A DNA stretch of 64,000 bases. Source: Thiomicrorhabdus sp. Its GTDB lineage: Bacteria > Pseudomonadota > Gammaproteobacteria > Thiomicrospirales > Thiomicrospiraceae. This document shows positions 16,922 to 26,515 of the stretch, piece by piece (the first letter of the stretch is position 1; the number at the start of each line of letters is the position of its first letter). Made by a program: the position numbers and the translations under genes. The notes under the pieces were generated by a model. It was not told the origin of the DNA, did no database searches, and was given only the letters and a program-made list of their open reading frames with translations. The DNA lies in the NCBI RefSeq assembly GCF_963662555.1, contig NZ_OY759719.1, forward strand, positions 372,001-436,000. Reading direction: 5' to 3'.

Positions 16922-18748
16922 TTAATCAACTTTTTCAAATCCAGGGTTAGGAATTTTATTCTCTATTGGTGCTTCTGTTAATTCCAACCTTGCTATTCGT
17001 TTTGCCAAAGTATGTAATTGCTTAAAACCATCTATCAATTGCATTTCAAATCTGAAAATAGTTAACCTCTCTTCAGTTGGTTGAAACCGTTTAATTTGAT
17101 GTTTAAGGGCATCTTGAATAAGAAGATCTATCGTTGGTTTAATTGCAATGACAGAAAGAGCAGGTTCTTTGTCATGCTGACAAATGCTTAATAGTGCTCT
17201 ATCTATCGATTTACCCACTTCATTTGATAATTGTCCAACCAATTGGTTCATTGTTTCACTAGGTTTACTATTGTTTTGAATCATACTATGTAAAACGTTA
17301 AAAATATTTGATTCTATTGTTTCTAGCATAGCTTCAAGCACGTTTACAACATTTAACAACTTTAAATACTCATTTTGTTCACTTGGTGTAAATTCTACTT
17401 GGCCTATTCTTCCCAGATATCGCAATATTTTTCGCTGGTAGCTTCTAAAACGCTGAATATTTAAATCTTCTCTAGTCAACTTATCTAAATTCGGACATTC
17501 AATCAAAGACACTACTCGCTTATAAAACAAAGAATGTTTTTGTTGGTAAACTTCAACCTCTTGACGAACAGCCTGCATGGCCATAGAAGGTGTACTGATA
17601 AAGGTTTCATCTAAAAATTCAGTTTTAAACTCAGTAGAATATTTTTCTTCATCCAAAACGGGGATTATTTTATTAACTACCCAAATAAAAACAGGTATTA
17701 ACGGTAAAAATATCAACAATGAAATAAAATTAAACACCGTATTAGCGTTAGCAATTTGTCGTGGTGTATATTCTGCTAAGAACGCCATGCTCATAGCGTT
17801 TTGTTTAATATCTATAACCTCTGGACCAGATAAGTACGTGGCAAAATGAGCCAATTCTGGGATAAAAGGCAAAAATATTATCACCCCCGTGAGATTAAAA
17901 AGCAGGTGAATATAACCCGTTCTTTTGGCCTCTCTCGATTTACCTATAGTGGCTAACAGTGCGGTTACAGTAGTACCCATATTAGCACCCATTGCCAAAG
18001 CTATGCCTGCTGGTAAGGTTAAAAAGCCATTACTTGCCATAACTATAATAATACCAATGGTGGCAGAAGATGACTGTACTAAGGCAGTAAAGATAAACCC
18101 CACTAAAATACCGTAAAGAGGGTTTTGCATTTCAATCATCAGGTCTAAAAAAGGTTGATAATCTTTAAGCGGCGCCATGCCTTCACTCATGACATTCATC
18201 CCAAAAAAGATAAGCCCTAGACCCATAATTAGACGGCCAATGGCAATTTTTCTATTTAGCTTAGAGAAAAATTGAATGGCAAAACCAACTGCAATCATCA
18301 ATAGAGCAAAATTAGTTACCTTAAAAGCAATAACTTGAGCTGTCATCGTAGTACCTAAATTGGCACCCATAATAACTCCTGCTGCCTGTCCAACTGTCAT
18401 TAATCCAGCTGAAACGAAACCAACAGTAAGAACACTAGTAACTGATGAAGATTGAATAACAGCAGTGACTCCAGCACCAGTAATGGCTCCCATTACCCTA
18501 TTAGTAGTGAGTTTAGCTAGGAGGTTTTTCATTTGCTCACCGGCTACCACAAGTAAGCTTTGAATTAATTGTTCCATTCCATATAAAAACAGTGCTAAAC
18601 CACCTAACAGACCCATTAACATCACAAACCAATCAATTTTAGTGCTGTCTTGATCTGCAAATATCAAAGTTGAAAATAAAGCAAAGCAGATGGGTATAAC
18701 GAATTTTAGAAAATATAAAAAAGACTGTAAAAAGGTTTGGGAAGTCAT
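16922..18748 (-). CDS. Na+/phosphate cotransporter with PhoU-like tail
   Basis: The 608-aa protein has the duplicated NptA/YjbB core: VIQSSSVTSVLTVGFV with GANLGTTMTAQ, and VQSSSATIGIIIV with GANMGTTVTALLAT. The QSSS repeats are the substrate site. About 230 C-terminal residues are helical and PhoU-like. It moves phosphate across the inner membrane with Na+. Its position next to the ars genes may matter, since arsenate competes with phosphate, but nothing in the sequence proves a link. Confidence 0.92.
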   Translation of the reverse strand: MTSQTFLQSFLYFLKFVIPICFALFSTLIFADQDSTKIDWFVMLMGLLGGLALFLYGMEQLIQSLLVVAGEQMKNLLAKLTTNRVMGAITGAGVTAVIQSSSVTSVLTVGFVSAGLMTVGQAAGVIMGANLGTTMTAQVIAFKVTNFALLMIAVGFAIQFFSKLNRKIAIGRLIMGLGLIFFGMNVMSEGMAPLKDYQPFLDLMIEMQNPLYGILVGFIFTALVQSSSATIGIIIVMASNGFLTLPAGIALAMGANMGTTVTALLATIGKSREAKRTGYIHLLFNLTGVIIFLPFIPELAHFATYLSGPEVIDIKQNAMSMAFLAEYTPRQIANANTVFNFISLLIFLPLIPVFIWVVNKIIPVLDEEKYSTEFKTEFLDETFISTPSMAMQAVRQEVEVYQQKHSLFYKRVVSLIECPNLDKLTREDLNIQRFRSYQRKILRYLGRIGQVEFTPSEQNEYLKLLNVVNVLEAMLETIESNIFNVLHSMIQNNSKPSETMNQLVGQLSNEVGKSIDRALLSICQHDKEPALSVIAIKPTIDLLIQDALKHQIKRFQPTEERLTIFRFEMQLIDGFKQLHTLAKRIARLELTEAPIENKIPNPGFEKVD

Positions 18749-18794
18749 GACATGAACCTTTTAGAATAAATTTTAATAACCATAGCATAGTGGC

Positions 18795-18824
18795 AAAAAA
18801 AAAGCCCCGCAATAGCGAGGCTTT
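18795..18824 (-). terminator. Terminator of the rhodanese gene
   Basis: AAAGCC/GGCTTT hairpin with GC-rich inner stem. On the minus strand it is followed by a run of T (A run at 18795-18803). Confidence 0.75.
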
Positions 18825-18852
18825 AAATAATCAGTTAGTACTTAAACTGTGA

Positions 18853-19482
18853 TTAGAAAATAAACGTTGTTTTGTCTTTATCTAACTTGTAAGTCCAAGG
18901 TAGACCAGCATTTTTCCAACCATTTACAACACGCTTACCTTTATTTTCACCAGATTTTGCTTTGTCACCTTCAAAACCTTCATAAGCGCTCCATACGTTG
19001 GTGTAACCATTTTTCTTCATTAAGTCTGCCGCACGAGCAGAACGGTCACCTGAACGACACATCAAAATGATTTCTGTATTTTTACCATGGTTAATACCGG
19101 TTTTCTTCATTAAGTCTTCTACCTGACCAACAAATCCAGAATTAAAATCTGATTTATAGGTTTTTTTCTTTTTATCCCAATCAGAATAGTCAAAGGTAAT
19201 ATAAGGAACATTACCATCAATATTGACCGCGTGCCCTACAAACTGTAGCTCAGCAGGGCTACGAATATCAACAAATAATACGTTTTTACCACCATTTTTC
19301 TTAATATCGTAAGACTGTTTAGGGGTTAAGTAGTGGTGTGCGATAGTCAATTTCTTTTTAGGAAGTTTTGCTTCGATTGAAGCAGAATCTGTTTTTACAC
19401 CTTCAACAATTTCTGATGCAAATACTGAAGTGCTTAAAACACTTACTGTTAAGAAAAGTGCTGATAATACATGACGCTTCAT
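18853..19482 (-). CDS. Periplasmic rhodanese-domain protein
   Basis: The 209-aa precursor has a signal peptide (cleavage near SVFA-S). A single rhodanese domain covers about residues 55-195, with VDIRSPAELQFVGHA and the active-site loop LMCRSGDRS. The intact Cys means sulfur transfer is possible. Such exported rhodaneses are common in sulfur oxidisers. It is monocistronic, with its own terminator. Confidence 0.87.
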   Translation of the reverse strand: MKRHVLSALFLTVSVLSTSVFASEIVEGVKTDSASIEAKLPKKKLTIAHHYLTPKQSYDIKKNGGKNVLFVDIRSPAELQFVGHAVNIDGNVPYITFDYSDWDKKKKTYKSDFNSGFVGQVEDLMKKTGINHGKNTEIILMCRSGDRSARAADLMKKNGYTNVWSAYEGFEGDKAKSGENKGKRVVNGWKNAGLPWTYKLDKDKTTFIF

Positions 19483-19629
19483 ACTTGGTTCTCCATTAGT
19501 AATAAAAATAACAAATCGGCGTAATTATATTAGCAAGTACTTAATTAAGCTTATTAAAAATTTCTATTTATCCAAAAATTATCTGTTAATACGGGTTCAA
19601 TATTAAAAATAACTAAAATTTAGATTTTT

Positions 19630-19645
19630 AGTTTCACGTGAAACA
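19630..19645. other. parS-like site
   Basis: AGTTTCACGTGAAACA matches the parS consensus except at the first base. It lies between the flavin reductase and rhodanese genes. Confidence 0.82.
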
Positions 19646-19659
19646 CGTGATAAAAGTAT

Positions 19660-20262
19660 TTAAGGGCGAGGTAAGGTAATGTCTTCTTTTGAATAACAGT
19701 AATTATCACCACCTAATTTACCAATAGTATCTAGCAGATTAGCCTGGATTATATTGTCTTGTAATACCGAATCATCAACATGTATTGCTACAACATCTAA
19801 TAACACCAAAACCCCGCCAACAGGTTTGTCAGAGATAGTTATAACCTCACGCAAAGTACATTCATAACGAACCGCTGCCGCTTTAATACTAGGTGGGCTC
19901 ACTTTATAACTGGCTGTGGTTTCAATTCCTATTTCATCAATTTCACTTTGAGTAGAAGAAAAATTGGCACAACTAGCATTCATTAAATCGGCTTGCTCGG
20001 CAGGAACAATATGTACGACACACTCTTTGGTTTCAAGTAAATTTGCTAGAGTATCTTTGGTTAATAAGTCTCTTGAGGGTACATTGGTGAAGGTTAAAAC
20101 GGGTGGATTACAACTGGCAACACTAAAAAAAGAATAAGGTGCTAGATTAGTTAAACCCTGGGCATTTTGAGTACTAATCCAAGCAATTGGACGAGGAATT
20201 ATCCCTCCTGTTAATAGTTGATAAAGCTCTATAGGAGTTGAGTCTTGTGTTGCTACATACAT
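19660..20262 (-). CDS. Flavin reductase-like (FMN-binding split barrel) protein
   Basis: From ATG 20262 (GAGAG 8 nt upstream; a TTG 15 nt earlier is less likely) the protein is 200 aa. It has the flavoredoxin/DIM6-NTAB pattern: PRPIAWISTQNAQGLTNLAPYSFFSVASCNPP and SRDLLTKDTLANL. It probably binds FMN and reduces or carries flavin. The partner is unknown. An exact copy of the iterated palindrome lies 62 bp upstream. Confidence 0.85.
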   Translation of the reverse strand: MYVATQDSTPIELYQLLTGGIIPRPIAWISTQNAQGLTNLAPYSFFSVASCNPPVLTFTNVPSRDLLTKDTLANLLETKECVVHIVPAEQADLMNASCANFSSTQSEIDEIGIETTASYKVSPPSIKAAAVRYECTLREVITISDKPVGGVLVLLDVVAIHVDDSVLQDNIIQANLLDTIGKLGGDNYCYSKEDITLPRP

Positions 20263-20323
20263 AATATTTACTCTCAATTATTAGATAATGTAAATATTAT
20301 GACATACAAATATAAAACTAATA

Positions 20324-20339
20324 TTACCAGGCCTGGTAA
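20324..20339. repeat. Iterated palindrome, exact
   Basis: TTACCAGGCCTGGTAA in the gap between leuA and the flavin reductase gene. Confidence 0.9.
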
Positions 20340-20423
20340 AAATGAATATACCGTTTATTAGTAGTTTTATAGCTTTAAAAGCACAACAGAAGCTTATGGA
20401 TTTAATTATTACAAAGTAGCGAT

Positions 20424-22091
20424 TTATGCATCCTTATTCAATCCTTTCAATAGAGCCATTACCATTGCTGAAACGGTATCTTTTGCTTTAGCAACGCCTA
20501 CTGAACGACTATTATCTATTTGTAAATACACATAAGCCATTGCTTGAGCATTTTTACCCTGTTCACCATTTGGACTTTCATCTAAAGTGTGTAGAGCATG
20601 TTCAGCATAATCCATAACATCAACAGAATGCCCTGTACGTTTATGCCAGGCATCACATAATGCACTCAAAGTTCCATTACCTGTACCTTTCCATACTTCA
20701 CCGTTCACCTCTAAAGACAAGTGTTCCAAATCACCTTCTCTATGCAATTGATAATGATTAATTTGAATATCGTTATCATCTAATTGATACTGATTGGTAA
20801 AAGCAGTATATAGCTCTTTATGACTAACCACTCCGCCCTGCTTTTCAGCCAATTTTTGGGCAACAGGTGCAAAATCTAGCTGTACCCATTTTGGAAGGTT
20901 TAAACCATATTCTTGAGCCAAAACAAAGGCAGAACCTGCTTTACCTGATTGACTGTTTACTCTAATAATTGCCTCATAATCACGGCCAATATCTTTAGGA
21001 TCAATCGGTAAATAAGCAACATTCCAAGGAGCATCGGGCTTTTGTTTTAATAAACATTTACGAATTGCATCTTGATGACTACCTGAATAGGCAGTATAAA
21101 CAACATCACCAACCCAGGGATGACGTGGATGCGTATGAATTTTGGTTACTTCTTCAACCACAGAAATCCATTTATCTGGATGTGATAAATCTAATTCAGG
21201 GTCAATCCCTTCACTAAATAAGTTCATCGCTAAGGTAACAATATCCATATTACCAGTACGCTCGCCATTCCCTAATAAAGTGCCTTCAATACGGTCAGCT
21301 CCAGCTAATAGCGATAATTCTGCTGCTGCTACCGCACAACCACGATCATTGTGAGTATGTATTGAAATCAAAGCGGATTCGCGATTATTTAAATGGCTAA
21401 TAAAATATTCAACCTGATCGGCAAAACGATTTGGAGAAGTACTTTCTACTGTGGCCGGTAAGTTTAAAATGCATTTGTTGTCCGGAGTTGGTTGCCAAAC
21501 ATCCATAACTGCTTGGCAAACTTCAACCGCATAATCGGTTTCAGTTTGCGAAAAACTCTCAGGAGAGTATTGAAAAATCCACTTAGAACCTGGGTGAGAT
21601 TCATTGGCTTTTTGTGAATACTCTTTAACCCATTCAGCACCCTGCACTGCCATCGCTTTGATTTCATCTTTACTTTTTTCAAATACATTCTCACGCTGTA
21701 CAACAGACGTAGTGTTGTACACATGAATCACCGCCTGCTTAACCCCTCTTAAGGCTTCATAAGTACGCTCAATCAAATGCTCACGAGCTTGTACCAAAAC
21801 TTGAACAGTGACATCATCTGGAATCAAATCTTCTTCAATTAAACGACGAGTAAAATCAAATTCAAGCTGACTAGCAGACGGAAAACCAATTTCAATGGTT
21901 TTAAAACCGATTGCAATCAATTCATTCCAAAGTGCTATTTTTTGGTCTACGGTCATTGGATTTGCTAAGGCTTGGTTACCATCACGCAGATCAACACTGA
22001 CCCATATTGGGGATTTTTCTAAAAATTTGTTTGGCCACTGACGGTTAGCTAAGATAGGTGTTGGAGTACGGCGATATTTATTTGGATTCAT
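20424..22091 (-). CDS. leuA: 2-isopropylmalate synthase
   Basis: The 555-aa enzyme opens in the way of the long LeuA type ([24 protein letters not shown]). It carries the catalytic [11 protein letters not shown] and the metal-binding [11 protein letters not shown]. The C-terminal regulatory domain is full length. It condenses 2-oxoisovalerate with acetyl-CoA, the first step to leucine. It is divergent from an Lrp-type gene that probably controls it. A palindrome copy lies on each side. Confidence 0.96.
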   Translation of the reverse strand: MNPNKYRRTPTPILANRQWPNKFLEKSPIWVSVDLRDGNQALANPMTVDQKIALWNELIAIGFKTIEIGFPSASQLEFDFTRRLIEEDLIPDDVTVQVLVQAREHLIERTYEALRGVKQAVIHVYNTTSVVQRENVFEKSKDEIKAMAVQGAEWVKEYSQKANESHPGSKWIFQYSPESFSQTETDYAVEVCQAVMDVWQPTPDNKCILNLPATVESTSPNRFADQVEYFISHLNNRESALISIHTHNDRGCAVAAAELSLLAGADRIEGTLLGNGERTGNMDIVTLAMNLFSEGIDPELDLSHPDKWISVVEEVTKIHTHPRHPWVGDVVYTAYSGSHQDAIRKCLLKQKPDAPWNVAYLPIDPKDIGRDYEAIIRVNSQSGKAGSAFVLAQEYGLNLPKWVQLDFAPVAQKLAEKQGGVVSHKELYTAFTNQYQLDDNDIQINHYQLHREGDLEHLSLEVNGEVWKGTGNGTLSALCDAWHKRTGHSVDVMDYAEHALHTLDESPNGEQGKNAQAMAYVYLQIDNSRSVGVAKAKDTVSAMVMALLKGLNKDA

Positions 22092-22139
22092 GTTTATTCT
22101 CTACGGCTTTGCAGACTAATTTGATTAACCATTATTGTA

Positions 22140-22155
22140 TTACCAGGCCTGGTAT
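22140..22155. repeat. Iterated palindrome, one mismatch
   Basis: TTACCAGGCCTGGTAT in the leuA-lrp intergenic region, 49 bp upstream of the leuA start. Confidence 0.85.
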
Positions 22156-22199
22156 ATTTTATTGCTAACTATTCAACTATTTATTCATTATTTAATATA

Positions 22200-22242
22200 A
22201 AATTCTAATATATTATAAATAAGTAAAATTAAATTCTAATAT
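22200..22242. promoter_or_regulatory. Direct repeat in the leuA/lrp control region
   Basis: The 12-mer AAATTCTAATAT occurs at 22200-22211 and 22231-22242, 31 bp apart, about three helical turns. It ends 10 bp before the lrp ATG. Spacing and place fit binding by an Lrp/AsnC octamer, probably for autoregulation. Confidence 0.45.
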
Positions 22243-22252
22243 TGGTGAAATC

Positions 22253-22717
22253 ATGCAATTAGATAAATATGACAAAGCAATTTTAAATGCCTTACAAAAC
22301 AATGGCCGCTTAAGTAATCAAGAGCTGGCAGATCAGATAGGGTTATCACCTTCAGCTTGTTTAAGACGGTTTAAGGCTTTAGAAGAGTCAGAAGTAATTA
22401 TTGGCTATAGAACCTTATTAGATTCTAAAAAACTGGGCTTGGATTTAATGGCTCTGTTACATATCTCTATGGACAAACACACTAAAGAACGTTTTTCTCA
22501 GTTTGAAAAATCTGTGCAATCAATGCCCAATGTTTTAGAGTGTTTACTACTCACAGGGCAAACTGCCGACTATCAATTAAAAGTGCTTGTAAAAGATTTG
22601 GAAGCTTATCAAGATTTATTACTTAACCACATTACTCAAATTACCGGAGTTAGTGGCGTGCACACCAGTTTTGTATTAAGAAAAGTAGTTAATAAAACAG
22701 GCATTCCTATCTCATAA
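22253..22717 (+). CDS. Lrp/AsnC family transcriptional regulator
   Basis: The 154-aa protein has the Lrp N-terminal HTH (LDKYDKAILNALQNNGRLSNQELADQIGLSPSACLRRFKAL) and a RAM effector domain. Size matches the family. It is divergent from leuA, so leucine-responsive control of leuA is the simplest reading. GGTGA precedes the ATG. Confidence 0.92.
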   Translation: MQLDKYDKAILNALQNNGRLSNQELADQIGLSPSACLRRFKALEESEVIIGYRTLLDSKKLGLDLMALLHISMDKHTKERFSQFEKSVQSMPNVLECLLLTGQTADYQLKVLVKDLEAYQDLLLNHITQITGVSGVHTSFVLRKVVNKTGIPIS

Positions 22718-22738
22718 CTCATATTCTCTCTTAGACTC

Positions 22739-22765
22739 TAGTCTTATTATTTTTAAATAAGACTA
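22739..22765. terminator. Possible hairpin terminator between convergent genes
   Basis: TAGTCTTATT pairs with AATAAGACTA around a short T-rich loop and overlaps the stop codon of the HD-GYP gene. No clear T run follows, so termination is uncertain. Confidence 0.4.
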
Positions 22766-24157
22766 ATCTAAATCTAACTCAGGAATTTTAGATTTAAGAG
22801 CTTCTAATACAACCTCATCAATAGCTGTGCCACATTCAGACTCCATAATCTGAATAGTCTTCTCTACTGGAACGGCATCTCTATAAGGCCTTTTAGCTGT
22901 AATTGCATCAAAGATATCTGCGGTAGTAATAATTCTGGTATCTAAAGTAATTTCCTCAGCACTTAAACCATATGGATATCCCTTTCCATCTAAACGCTCA
23001 TGATGTGCACCTGAAATTTTTGCTAAGGTTGAAAAAGGCGATAAGTGAGATAATATCTTTTCAGTATAAAAAGCATGTTTTTCAACCATTTCACGCTCTT
23101 CATTGGTCAGCTTTCCTGGTTTATCTAAAATACTATTACTGACGCCCAGTTTTCCAATATCATGCAGCATTGCTCCACGTTTTAAATGTTTTCGATGGAC
23201 TTCGGAAAATCCTAATTTTTCAGAAATTTTATCCGTATACAGTGCTACACGGCTACTATGGTTAAACGTATAAGAACTTTTAGAATCGACAATCATACCA
23301 AACGCTGCTGTAATATCATCTAAACGCTTATCTGACACAGTCATTACAAAAGAAGAGGGTTCTAGAAGCTGAACTTCCTGTTGCATATTGTCTTGAGCTA
23401 ACTTATTCCAGAAATTAAAATTGCTTTCTAAACCTTGATAAATCTTTACTAACTCTGGGTTAAACCATGTTTCACTTCTAGAAGCCACCTCATTCAATGA
23501 AGAAACCTTGCCACCTAACTGGAAAAAAACATCTGCTACTTGTGCTAAAAGGGCTATTTGAGAAGTAAGTGGTATTTCATTACCCGCTAATCGGTATGGC
23601 TTACCATTACCATTCCAGTGTTCATCTAAATAACGAATTCCATTCGCTATCTCTTCAGTAAACCCTAAACGAATAGCTATATCTGCACCACGTTCACATC
23701 GAGTTTCTATCAGCTCGGTTGCCAACTCTTCTCCATGCACGGCTAAATTTAATAAACGTTTGGTTTTATCTAAAAACCCTTCACCAACACCAGTATGCTT
23801 TAAAACAAACTCTGAAATTTGTTTAAAGCTCTCATTATCAACAAACTTAAAATCTTGTTTTGCTTGTCGATCATCCCCTCCATACAATTCATATAAACGA
23901 GCGGCATTACTACTACAACCAGCATCTTTTAGCAGCAAAGTATAATAAAGGTTCCATTGATCTTGTTGACTAAGACCTAAAGTTTCACCTATGTGCATAC
24001 CAATCCAACAACAACGGATACTATGTCCCGGAGGCTGACCTTCTGTTAAATCGAGAGCATAACTAAGGGCTCCTATTACTTCAGAAAGTAATAATGGCGC
24101 ATCAAAATCTTGTTCTAATAACAGAGAGTTATTGAAAGTATTATTTGGAGATGACAT
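22763..24157 (-). CDS. HD-GYP domain protein with degenerate N-terminal HD
   Basis: The 464-aa protein has an N-terminal HD-like domain (GHSIRCC and LLLKDAGCSS in place of HDxG) and a complete C-terminal HD-GYP: HSSRVALYTDKI, MLHDIGKLG, HAFYTEKIL, and HHERLDGKGYPYGL. HD-GYP domains hydrolyse cyclic-di-GMP; all expected metal ligands appear present. There is no membrane segment. It may oppose the diguanylate-cyclase-like protein at 54656, although that one is degenerate. Confidence 0.9.
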   Translation of the reverse strand: MSSPNNTFNNSLLLEQDFDAPLLLSEVIGALSYALDLTEGQPPGHSIRCCWIGMHIGETLGLSQQDQWNLYYTLLLKDAGCSSNAARLYELYGGDDRQAKQDFKFVDNESFKQISEFVLKHTGVGEGFLDKTKRLLNLAVHGEELATELIETRCERGADIAIRLGFTEEIANGIRYLDEHWNGNGKPYRLAGNEIPLTSQIALLAQVADVFFQLGGKVSSLNEVASRSETWFNPELVKIYQGLESNFNFWNKLAQDNMQQEVQLLEPSSFVMTVSDKRLDDITAAFGMIVDSKSSYTFNHSSRVALYTDKISEKLGFSEVHRKHLKRGAMLHDIGKLGVSNSILDKPGKLTNEEREMVEKHAFYTEKILSHLSPFSTLAKISGAHHERLDGKGYPYGLSAEEITLDTRIITTADIFDAITAKRPYRDAVPVEKTIQIMESECGTAIDEVVLEALKSKIPELDLD

Positions 24158-24345
24158 AAAAACTACCGCTTAGTAAAAGAATAAAATAATTCTATTAAAC
24201 CATAGTTTAAATACTCTCAGTCATACACAAACTATATCGTTTGAAATAAAGTTTTGTTTTTATGTTTTTTGCTAAAAATACAGAATGATAAAAGGGATAA
24301 GAACTGAGTAAATAATGCTTTAGCTAGAAAAGTATAAATAACTAA

Positions 24346-24624
24346 TTAACTTTCGGCAGTAGTTGCTTTTTTTAATTTCTTGGCAAAACCAACACCTTCT
24401 TTGGTTTTTGCCTTCAAGTTCAGATTTGTAACAATCTCATGATAATCTAAACCTGCTTTTTTCATCTCTACAAAACAAACTACAATCACTGCAATTGGAT
24501 TAGGGACCTCGCCCTTCTTTTTGTATGATTGAATATTTTTTTCACTCACCTTAATTAATTTACTAAACTTAGGTAAGGTAATTTCAGCATCTAATAAATG
24601 CTTTTTAAATTCAATAAATGTCAT
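24346..24624 (-). CDS. Small HTH-like protein, unknown function
   Basis: From ATG 24624 the protein is 92 aa (a TTG two codons earlier is also possible). Residues about 5-45 have a helix-turn-helix look (LPKFSKLIKVSEKNIQSYKKKGEVP). The C-terminus is Lys-rich. It resembles small XRE-like proteins, but I do not recognise a family. It stands alone. Confidence 0.55.
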   Translation of the reverse strand: MTFIEFKKHLLDAEITLPKFSKLIKVSEKNIQSYKKKGEVPNPIAVIVVCFVEMKKAGLDYHEIVTNLNLKAKTKEGVGFAKKLKKATTAES

Positions 24625-24942
24625 TTGCAAATCCAGTTTAGAAAGATCAAAGCTTAATTATATAGAATAATAGAACATAAAAAATAACCAATATTTATAT
24701 AAAATGACCTTGCTAAGCAATCCTTAATGGCAAAAAATTCTTAAAATTCCCATTAATTTTGATACAAATTTCGTCAAATCCAGATGTTAAATTCAACTTA
24801 TCTATCATTCGAACAAACTTTAGCTCATTTTTCACCATTACAAGATCACTAGAAATGTATTAAAAAAATTGTTACAATTACCATAATTTATTACTATTAG
24901 TAAGTAATAGATGATATTTTTAATAAAATTAAGGTTTTAAAA
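24625..24942. other. Gap before the histone-like gene
   Basis: About 318 AT-rich bases between divergent genes. I see a short stem CTATTA/TAATAG near 24896-24911 and AAGG before the next ATG. No palindrome copy or RNA gene is evident. Confidence 0.4.
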
Positions 24943-25143
24943 ATGGCTAAAGCACTAAAGAAAAAAATTGTTAAAAAAGCAACATCAAAAGCGACAATGA
25001 AAGCAGTAGCAAAAAAAGACATTAAAAAGAAAAATGTAAAAAGTGTTATTAAATCTGCAACTAAAAAAGTCATGAAAAAAGGACTTACTAGTAAGAAAAA
25101 ACTAAAAGTTGCTGCTAAAAAAGCTGTCAAAAAAGCGGCATAA
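24943..25143 (+). CDS. Histone H1-like Lys/Ala-rich basic protein
   Basis: The 66-aa protein is almost wholly Lys, Ala, Val, Ser and Thr, with repeated KKA/KKV blocks and no acidic residue except one Asp. It resembles bacterial H1-like nucleoid proteins and the tails of AlgP/HU fusions. It probably coats DNA or RNA. AAGG precedes the ATG and a GC hairpin follows. Confidence 0.65.
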   Translation: MAKALKKKIVKKATSKATMKAVAKKDIKKKNVKSVIKSATKKVMKKGLTSKKKLKVAAKKAVKKAA

Positions 25144-25148
25144 TATTT

Positions 25149-25192
25149 AAATTGCCTGCATGATGCCCCTTTTGACTAAAGGGGCAATTTAT
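25149..25192 (+). terminator. Hairpin after the histone-like gene
   Basis: GCCCCTTT pairs with AAAGGGGC (25165-25185), inside an outer AAATTGCC/GGCAATTT match. The T run is weak. Confidence 0.5.
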
Positions 25193-25387
25193 CTAAAGCT
25201 AATCTTTAAACCTCTCACAAAACCTATTTTGACCTCCTTCCTACTTAATTTATCGTATATAAACAGTTAAATTTGTTTATAAATTTTTATTTTTTGTCGT
25301 TATGGTATAAATCTAGCTAAGTTTTTATTGATATAGAATTTTGTAAATTTATAATGAACAAATTAAATTAAGAAGTTGGTTAAAATT

Positions 25388-25933
25388 ATGGCAATCGATA
25401 AAAATATAAATATTCTAGTAGTGGATGACTTTTCTACTATGATCAGAATAGTAACCAATTTATTAAAAGAACTTGGCTTTACTAATATTGACGATGCAAA
25501 TGACGGTTCGAAAGCTTGGCCAATGATTCAATCTGGTAAATACGACTTTATTGTTAGTGACTGGAACATGCCTGAAATGACAGGGATTGAATTATTAAAG
25601 AAAGTGCGTGCAGATGAAAACTTTAAAGACATGCCTTTTATGCTGATTACTGCTGAACAAAAACGTAGCCAAATTCTAGAAGCCGCACAAGCGGGTGTTG
25701 ATGGGTATATTGTTAAACCTTTCACTGCTGCAATACTAAAAGAAAAAATTGATAAGATCGCTGAGCGTAAAAGCCTTGAAAAACGTGGCGTTAAAATTGC
25801 ACCACCTCCACAAGCTAGTCAAAACTATGCTGCTCAACAAAAAGCAAAACTTCAGCAGATGCTGGCAGCTTTACCTCCTGAAAAACGCAAAGCCTATTTA
25901 GAAAAGCTTAAACGTGATCAATATTCTGGCTAA
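25388..25933 (+). CDS. CheY-like response regulator with basic C-terminal tail
   Basis: From ATG 25388 (a TTG at 25376 is unlikely) the protein is 181 aa. The receiver domain is complete: acidic pair VDD, phospho-Asp in SDWNMPEMTG, Thr in LITAEQK, Lys in KPFT. It is very close to chemotaxis CheY. Residues about 130-181 add a Pro/Gln/Lys tail (QKAKLQQMLAALPPEKRKAYLEKL), probably helical. No output DNA-binding domain. It may serve the chemoreceptor at 9600 or the flagellar motor; no che genes are adjacent. Confidence 0.88.
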   Translation: MAIDKNINILVVDDFSTMIRIVTNLLKELGFTNIDDANDGSKAWPMIQSGKYDFIVSDWNMPEMTGIELLKKVRADENFKDMPFMLITAEQKRSQILEAAQAGVDGYIVKPFTAAILKEKIDKIAERKSLEKRGVKIAPPPQASQNYAAQQKAKLQQMLAALPPEKRKAYLEKLKRDQYSG

Positions 25934-25970
25934 TATTAAGTTTTAAATTTTGAACTTCAAAGATATATAA

Positions 25971-26010
25971 AAAACCCCCATATAACTTTTAACGTTATAT
26001 GGGGTTTTTT
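25971..26010. terminator. Bidirectional terminator
   Basis: CCCCATATAAC pairs with GTTATATGGGG around a 7-nt loop, with A run left and T run right, between convergent genes. Confidence 0.88.
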
Positions 26011-26020
26011 AATGGAATAG

Positions 26021-26515
26021 CTATTTATAATTCGATTGCTTTATGCAGCTTCTCTTTTTAACTAAATGAGTTTGATTCGGATCTATCAAAATACCTTTTA
26101 AGGCCGAACGCCCTATTAATAAAGGTTTAGAAAAATGGCTTCTATTCACTAAATTAACTTCTATTTTTCTTTTTTCTCCTGCAATACATACATTCAATAA
26201 AATAACAGGCCTGCTCTGAAAACCTTCTTTTTTAGTTTTTATCTTCGTTTCTTTATAAAATGGAGTTTCAATTACATAATTTTGGTATGTGGTAAATTTA
26301 ATCCACGCTTGATTGTTTTTTGTATATTGAATAATGTTGGTAGCATGAATAGAAGAATGATCTGCACCACTATCAATTTTTGCAGGCAAAGTAATTTGTT
26401 TATTGTTAGTTAATATTGTTATATCTTCAAGCCAACCAACAACTGTTTGTGCATGAGATAAAGGTGCATAACTTAATAAGATTACATTTAGTAATAAAGT
26501 AGCGAATAATTTCAT
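26021..26515 (-). CDS. Periplasmic retropepsin-like protease (RimB / PF05618 type)
   Basis: From ATG 26515 (AAAGG 8 nt upstream) the protein is 164 aa, with a signal peptide ending SHA-Q. The aspartic-protease-like motif DSGADHSSIHA and the distal NLVNRSHFSKPLLIGRSAL match the family once called ATP-dependent zinc proteases. Such proteins usually neighbour a 7TM-transglutaminase and a RimK-like ligase. The 7TM gene is divergent here and its start codon overlaps this one; no ligase is present in the window. Confidence 0.82.
   Translation of the reverse strand: MKLFATLLLNVILLSYAPLSHAQTVVGWLEDITILTNNKQITLPAKIDSGADHSSIHATNIIQYTKNNQAWIKFTTYQNYVIETPFYKETKIKTKKEGFQSRPVILLNVCIAGEKRKIEVNLVNRSHFSKPLLIGRSALKGILIDPNQTHLVKKRSCIKQSNYK
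26206..26213. repeat. CAGGCCTG octamer in the protease gene
   Basis: Core octamer with shortened flanks (AACAGGCCTGCT), inside coding sequence. Confidence 0.6.

Noticed and set aside
24897-25130. Hydrophobic minus-strand frame opposite the H1-like gene
   Set aside because: Its Phe/Leu content is the complement of AAA/GCA codons; no ribosome site.
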